A stretch of 8,165 nt of DNA, taken from the NCBI GenBank assembly GCA_013042765.1, contig JABDPP010000033.1, forward strand, positions 1-8,165, read 5' to 3'. The notes below the pieces were generated by a model that was not told the DNA's origin, did not search any database, and worked only from the letters and a program-made list of their open reading frames with translations. Source of the DNA: Litoreibacter sp. (lineage in GTDB: Bacteria > Pseudomonadota > Alphaproteobacteria > Rhodobacterales > Rhodobacteraceae). Positions 5,631-8,165 of this stretch are shown one piece after another; position 1 is the stretch's first letter, and the number at the start of each line of letters is the position of its first letter. A program made the position numbers and the translations under genes.

Positions 5631-7436
5631 TCACCCAACCGCCAGATCGCCGTCGATCTTTCGCGCGTAACCACGCGGTGTATACATGCGTGGCCCGTCG
5701 CCAAGCTGCGCCAGTTTCGAGTTAGACGACCCCACCAGAACAACTGTCAGCATGTCGACCTCGTCAACATCCAACTCCGACAAAGCTCTGTAGCGCACAT
5801 GCTCATCGGGACGGCCCAGCGAACTGGCCAGCATAACCGGCGTGTCGTCGGGACGATGCTGCAGCAGAATATCACGCGCCTCCGCGAGCAGCGTCCGGCG
5901 CCTGCGCGAGACCGGATTGTAGAATGCGATCACGAAATCCCCGGCAGCCGCCGCATGCAGCCGCTTCACGATATCTTCGCGCGGCGTCAGTAAATCGCTG
6001 AGGGAAATCGCACAAAAATCGTGCCCCAATGGCGCACCAGCGCGGGCCGCAGCGCCTTGCAGGGCAGACACTCCGGGGGTGCAGACGACCTCGACGCGCC
6101 GCGCCGCCTCGCTCACACCCTTTTCATCATGCGATCGGTCCAACAGCTCAAATACCAGCGCCGCCATCGCGTAAATCCCCGCATCGCCCGAACAGATCAG
6201 CGCGACGTTGCGCCCCTCGCCGGCCCGCTCGAGCGCATAGCGACATCGATCCTCTTCACCGCCCAGCGGAAAATCGGATCTCGGCTTGCCGGACGCAAGC
6301 GGTCCGAGAAGATCGATGTAGAGTCCGTAGCCAACCAGTTCATCCGCCTCCGCGACGAGTCGAGAAGCCTCTGGCGTGCGCCAACCGGACTGCCCCGGAC
6401 CAATCCCGATGACAGACAAACGGCCCCGGGCACGCCCCGCCATGTCAACGATCGGCTTGTCCGTCCGCGCGACAGCACAAGTCGCGTTGGCCGTCTTTTG
6501 CTTTGGCAAGACCAGCGCCGCCTCCGGCCCTGCCAGTGCCAGCGCGGCGCCTTCGGCGACACCGTGACACCCGACCTCGGAGAAGACGACCTCCGAGGGC
6601 GAAGCGAGACGACCGGCTTCCCGTTCTAACTCATCTGCCGAAAAAATCCGGAACGGGACACCAAGACGTTTTGCAGTCTCGATCATCGCCGCTTCATCGG
6701 CCTTCAGATCGAGCGAGGTAACCGCCGCCACGGCCTGCGGCGCAATACCAGCCTCCGCAAGGCAACCGATCACGAGATCCCACATCTCCTCGGAAGAGCA
6801 ACCACGGGCGCAACCGAGGCCCAGCGCAAATCTCTGCGGATGATAGATCATTTCGCCCGCCGCGGGCTTGCGGGGCGCCTCGCTGGTGATCAGCGTCACC
6901 GGCCCTTGGCCCGGCTTGATGTCCCAGATATTCTCGCCTTCGATCTTCGGCGCTCCGTCCGACAGGATGGACGCCATCGCGCCTTTCGCATCCTGAGGGT
7001 TTGCCAAACGCCAGCCTGGCGGCGGCGCGTCGAGCGCAATCCCGAGTGCGACGTCTCCCGCGGTGGTAATCGCGGCTTTGGCATTCAGAAGTTCCGCAAT
7101 CCGCGCTGCAAGCCGGTTCGCGCCGCGATGCCCACCCAGAAGCGGGATTACCACCCCACCGTCATCGGACACGCTGAGAACGGGCGGCTCCGTGGTCTTG
7201 TCGACGAGCATTGGAGCCACAGCTCGGATCAGGATCCCCGACGCACAAACCCCGATCACCGGCGTTCCACTGGCAAAGAGGTCTCTCACATGATCAAGCG
7301 CATTGGCAAAATACGAATCTGCATTTTCAACACGCTCGGCGCGACCATGCAGAGGCACATCAAGCGCCTCCGCGATCTGTCGCCCGACCTCGGCGCCGGA
7401 TTGGCTCACACAAACAACGACCGGTGTCACAGCCAT
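5631..7436 (-). CDS. cobJ: CbiG-CobJ fusion: cobalamin biosynthesis protein CbiG plus precorrin-3B C17-methyltransferase
   Basis: This 601-residue fusion joins two B12 enzymes. Residues 1 to about 195 form the CbiG N-terminal and middle regions, with VCASGILIRAVAPMLVDK at 63-80, GGHRGANRLA at 101-110 and ITTAGD at 123-128. Residues about 203-325 are the CbiG C-terminal/CobE domain (ALGLGCARGCSSEEM, then VGCHGVAEGAAL). From about 338 to the end is CobJ: GIGPG at 344-348, CSGDAGIYAMA at 415-425, TPGVSALQGAAARAGAPLG at 453-471 and FYNPVSRRRR at 505-514. CobJ methylates C-17 and contracts the ring; CbiG opens the lactone and releases the two-carbon fragment as acetaldehyde in the cobalt-first pathway. 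The ATG at 7436 overlaps the cobI end by 10 nt and has AGGGG about 7 nt upstream. All modules look complete, with no frameshift. Confidence 0.93.
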   Translation of the reverse strand: MAVTPVVVCVSQSGAEVGRQIAEALDVPLHGRAERVENADSYFANALDHVRDLFASGTPVIGVCASGILIRAVAPMLVDKTTEPPVLSVSDDGGVVIPLLGGHRGANRLAARIAELLNAKAAITTAGDVALGIALDAPPPGWRLANPQDAKGAMASILSDGAPKIEGENIWDIKPGQGPVTLITSEAPRKPAAGEMIYHPQRFALGLGCARGCSSEEMWDLVIGCLAEAGIAPQAVAAVTSLDLKADEAAMIETAKRLGVPFRIFSADELEREAGRLASPSEVVFSEVGCHGVAEGAALALAGPEAALVLPKQKTANATCAVARTDKPIVDMAGRARGRLSVIGIGPGQSGWRTPEASRLVAEADELVGYGLYIDLLGPLASGKPRSDFPLGGEEDRCRYALERAGEGRNVALICSGDAGIYAMAALVFELLDRSHDEKGVSEAARRVEVVCTPGVSALQGAAARAGAPLGHDFCAISLSDLLTPREDIVKRLHAAAAGDFVIAFYNPVSRRRRTLLAEARDILLQHRPDDTPVMLASSLGRPDEHVRYRALSELDVDEVDMLTVVLVGSSNSKLAQLGDGPRMYTPRGYARKIDGDLAVG

Positions 7437-8128
7437 GGGTCAGCCCCTTTCGTCAGCAGGATCATCGAAAAATAGGGCGCGTCTTCAGGCGCCTGCGCGA
7501 TCGGAAGGACCTTTTCTTCCGCAAGCGTCGCACGCTCCACGTAGACCGCCTGTCCGGACAGACCGAGTTCATCCAGAACCTTGCGGATCTTGGCCAGATG
7601 ACGGCCCACTTTCATGATGGCCACGCTTTCCGCGCCATCGATCCTGCTCCGCAACTCGTATGCCGGCAAAGGCCCCGGCAGCACAGTCAACCTTTCGTTG
7701 CGCGCGGCGAGCGGCATCCCGGCCCTCGCGGCACAGGCGGTAACGGAGGTAACGCCCGGAACCACCTCCACGTTGAACCGCCCAGACAGGCGCGCGAAGA
7801 GATACATGAACGAGCCGTAGAAAAAAGGATCGCCTTCGCACAGGCAGACGACATCTTCGCCGCGCTCCAGGTGGTTCGCGATCTGCGCGGCCCCCGTATC
7901 ATAGGCAGCCTGTGCCGGCGCACGGTCCGTCGTCATCGGAACGTCCATGCTGATTTCAAACGTGTCCGGCCCGATCAGCCCCGCAGCAATCGCCCGAGCA
8001 AAACTCTCACCCGCGGCAAGCGTGGGATAGGCAATGGCAGAGGCGTTCTCAATCAGACGCGCGGCCTTGAGCGTAATCAGCTCTGGATCGCCCGGTCCGA
8101 CACCGACGCCGTAAAGTATCCCGCTCAT
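7427..8128 (-). CDS. cobI: Precorrin-2 C20-methyltransferase CobI
   Basis: This 233-residue tetrapyrrole methylase transfers a methyl group from S-adenosylmethionine to C-20 of precorrin-2, forming precorrin-3A, the step before the CobJ branch. It begins MSGILYGVGVGPGDPELITL, with the SAM loop GVGVGPGDPE at 7-16. CEGDPFFYGSFMYL at 97-110 is typical of CobI/CbiL, followed by VVPGVTSVTACAARAG at about 122-137 and MKVGRH at 162-167. The frame is open six codons further, to an ATG at 8146, but that codon has no ribosome site. The ATG at 8128 overlaps a plausible cobL stop as ATGA, so I prefer it. GGAG lies 12 nt upstream, rather far, which fits translational coupling. The 3' end overlaps the cbiG-cobJ start by 10 nt. 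Confidence 0.94.
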   Translation of the reverse strand: MSGILYGVGVGPGDPELITLKAARLIENASAIAYPTLAAGESFARAIAAGLIGPDTFEISMDVPMTTDRAPAQAAYDTGAAQIANHLERGEDVVCLCEGDPFFYGSFMYLFARLSGRFNVEVVPGVTSVTACAARAGMPLAARNERLTVLPGPLPAYELRSRIDGAESVAIMKVGRHLAKIRKVLDELGLSGQAVYVERATLAEEKVLPIAQAPEDAPYFSMILLTKGADPWL

Positions 8129-8165
8129 CGTTTTACAAGGCTCCATTGCGTAACCGGCATGAACG
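8125..8165 (-). CDS. cobL: Probable C-terminal end of CobL (precorrin-6Y methyltransferase), cut by window edge
   Basis: The last 41 nt of the window, read on the minus strand, encode FMPVTQWSLVKR followed by TGA. A tail of the form PV-x-QW-x-x-x-K close to the stop is what I remember of CobL proteins, and cobL commonly neighbours cobI in alphaproteobacteria. The stop overlaps the preferred cobI start as ATGA, the packing expected in this operon. CobL adds two methyl groups (C-5, C-15) and decarboxylates the ring-C side chain. Only 12 residues are visible, so this is an inference from a short match plus context. Confidence 0.6.
   Translation of the reverse strand, partial: FMPVTQWSLVKR

Noticed and set aside
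6021..7475. Two plus-strand open frames (202 and 211 codons) opposite cbiG-cobJ
   Set aside because: Their composition is Arg/Pro-rich and low in information, and the opposite strand carries an intact 601-residue B12 fusion enzyme.

Overview
The window looks like chromosomal DNA of a GC-rich alphaproteobacterium, most likely of the Rhodobacterales (marine Roseobacter group). That placement is inferred from codon and base composition, from the aerobic-style cob gene set with a CbiG-CobJ fusion, and from a small hypothetical protein of a type I associate with roseobacters. No marker gene is present to prove it. Every supported gene lies on the minus strand, so the text follows transcription from high to low coordinates. 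The window is cut inside a gene at both ends.

Region A (about 8165-4807) is part of a corrin-ring (vitamin B12) biosynthesis operon: the last 12 codons of a probable cobL, then cobI, a cbiG-cobJ fusion and cobM. The junctions overlap by 4 and 10 nt, and cobM may also overlap its upstream gene by 4 nt. The products are S-adenosylmethionine-dependent methyltransferases that act on consecutive precorrins (C-20, C-17 with ring contraction, C-11). The cobJ gene carries a whole CbiG in front of the methyltransferase. A conserved-looking 116-residue protein of unknown function (4370-4720) follows after an 86-nt AT-rich gap.

Region B (4289-2473) is a two-gene unit: a membrane di-iron desaturase/hydroxylase with all three histidine boxes, overlapping by GTGA a TIM-barrel protein of the sugar-phosphate isomerase/epimerase type. 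An 80-nt leader with a plausible promoter and one perfect CTGTCAT half-site (Pho-box-like) precedes it. I do not recognise the pathway.

Region C (2332-1) is a D-amino-acid unit: dgcN, dgcA and the first 104 codons of a class IV aminotransferase of the D-amino-acid transaminase type. From published work on D-glutamate catabolism in marine bacteria, DgcN acetylates D-glutamate and DgcA racemises N-acetyl-D-glutamate. The transaminase could feed amino groups from D-alanine and other D-amino acids into D-glutamate, giving a route from peptidoglycan-derived D-amino acids to L-glutamate. A 140-nt AT-rich gap (2333-2472) in front of dgcN is the likely control region.

There is no gene-free stretch longer than 300 nt. 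I see no tRNA, rRNA, CRISPR array, insertion sequence, riboswitch or convincing intrinsic terminator.
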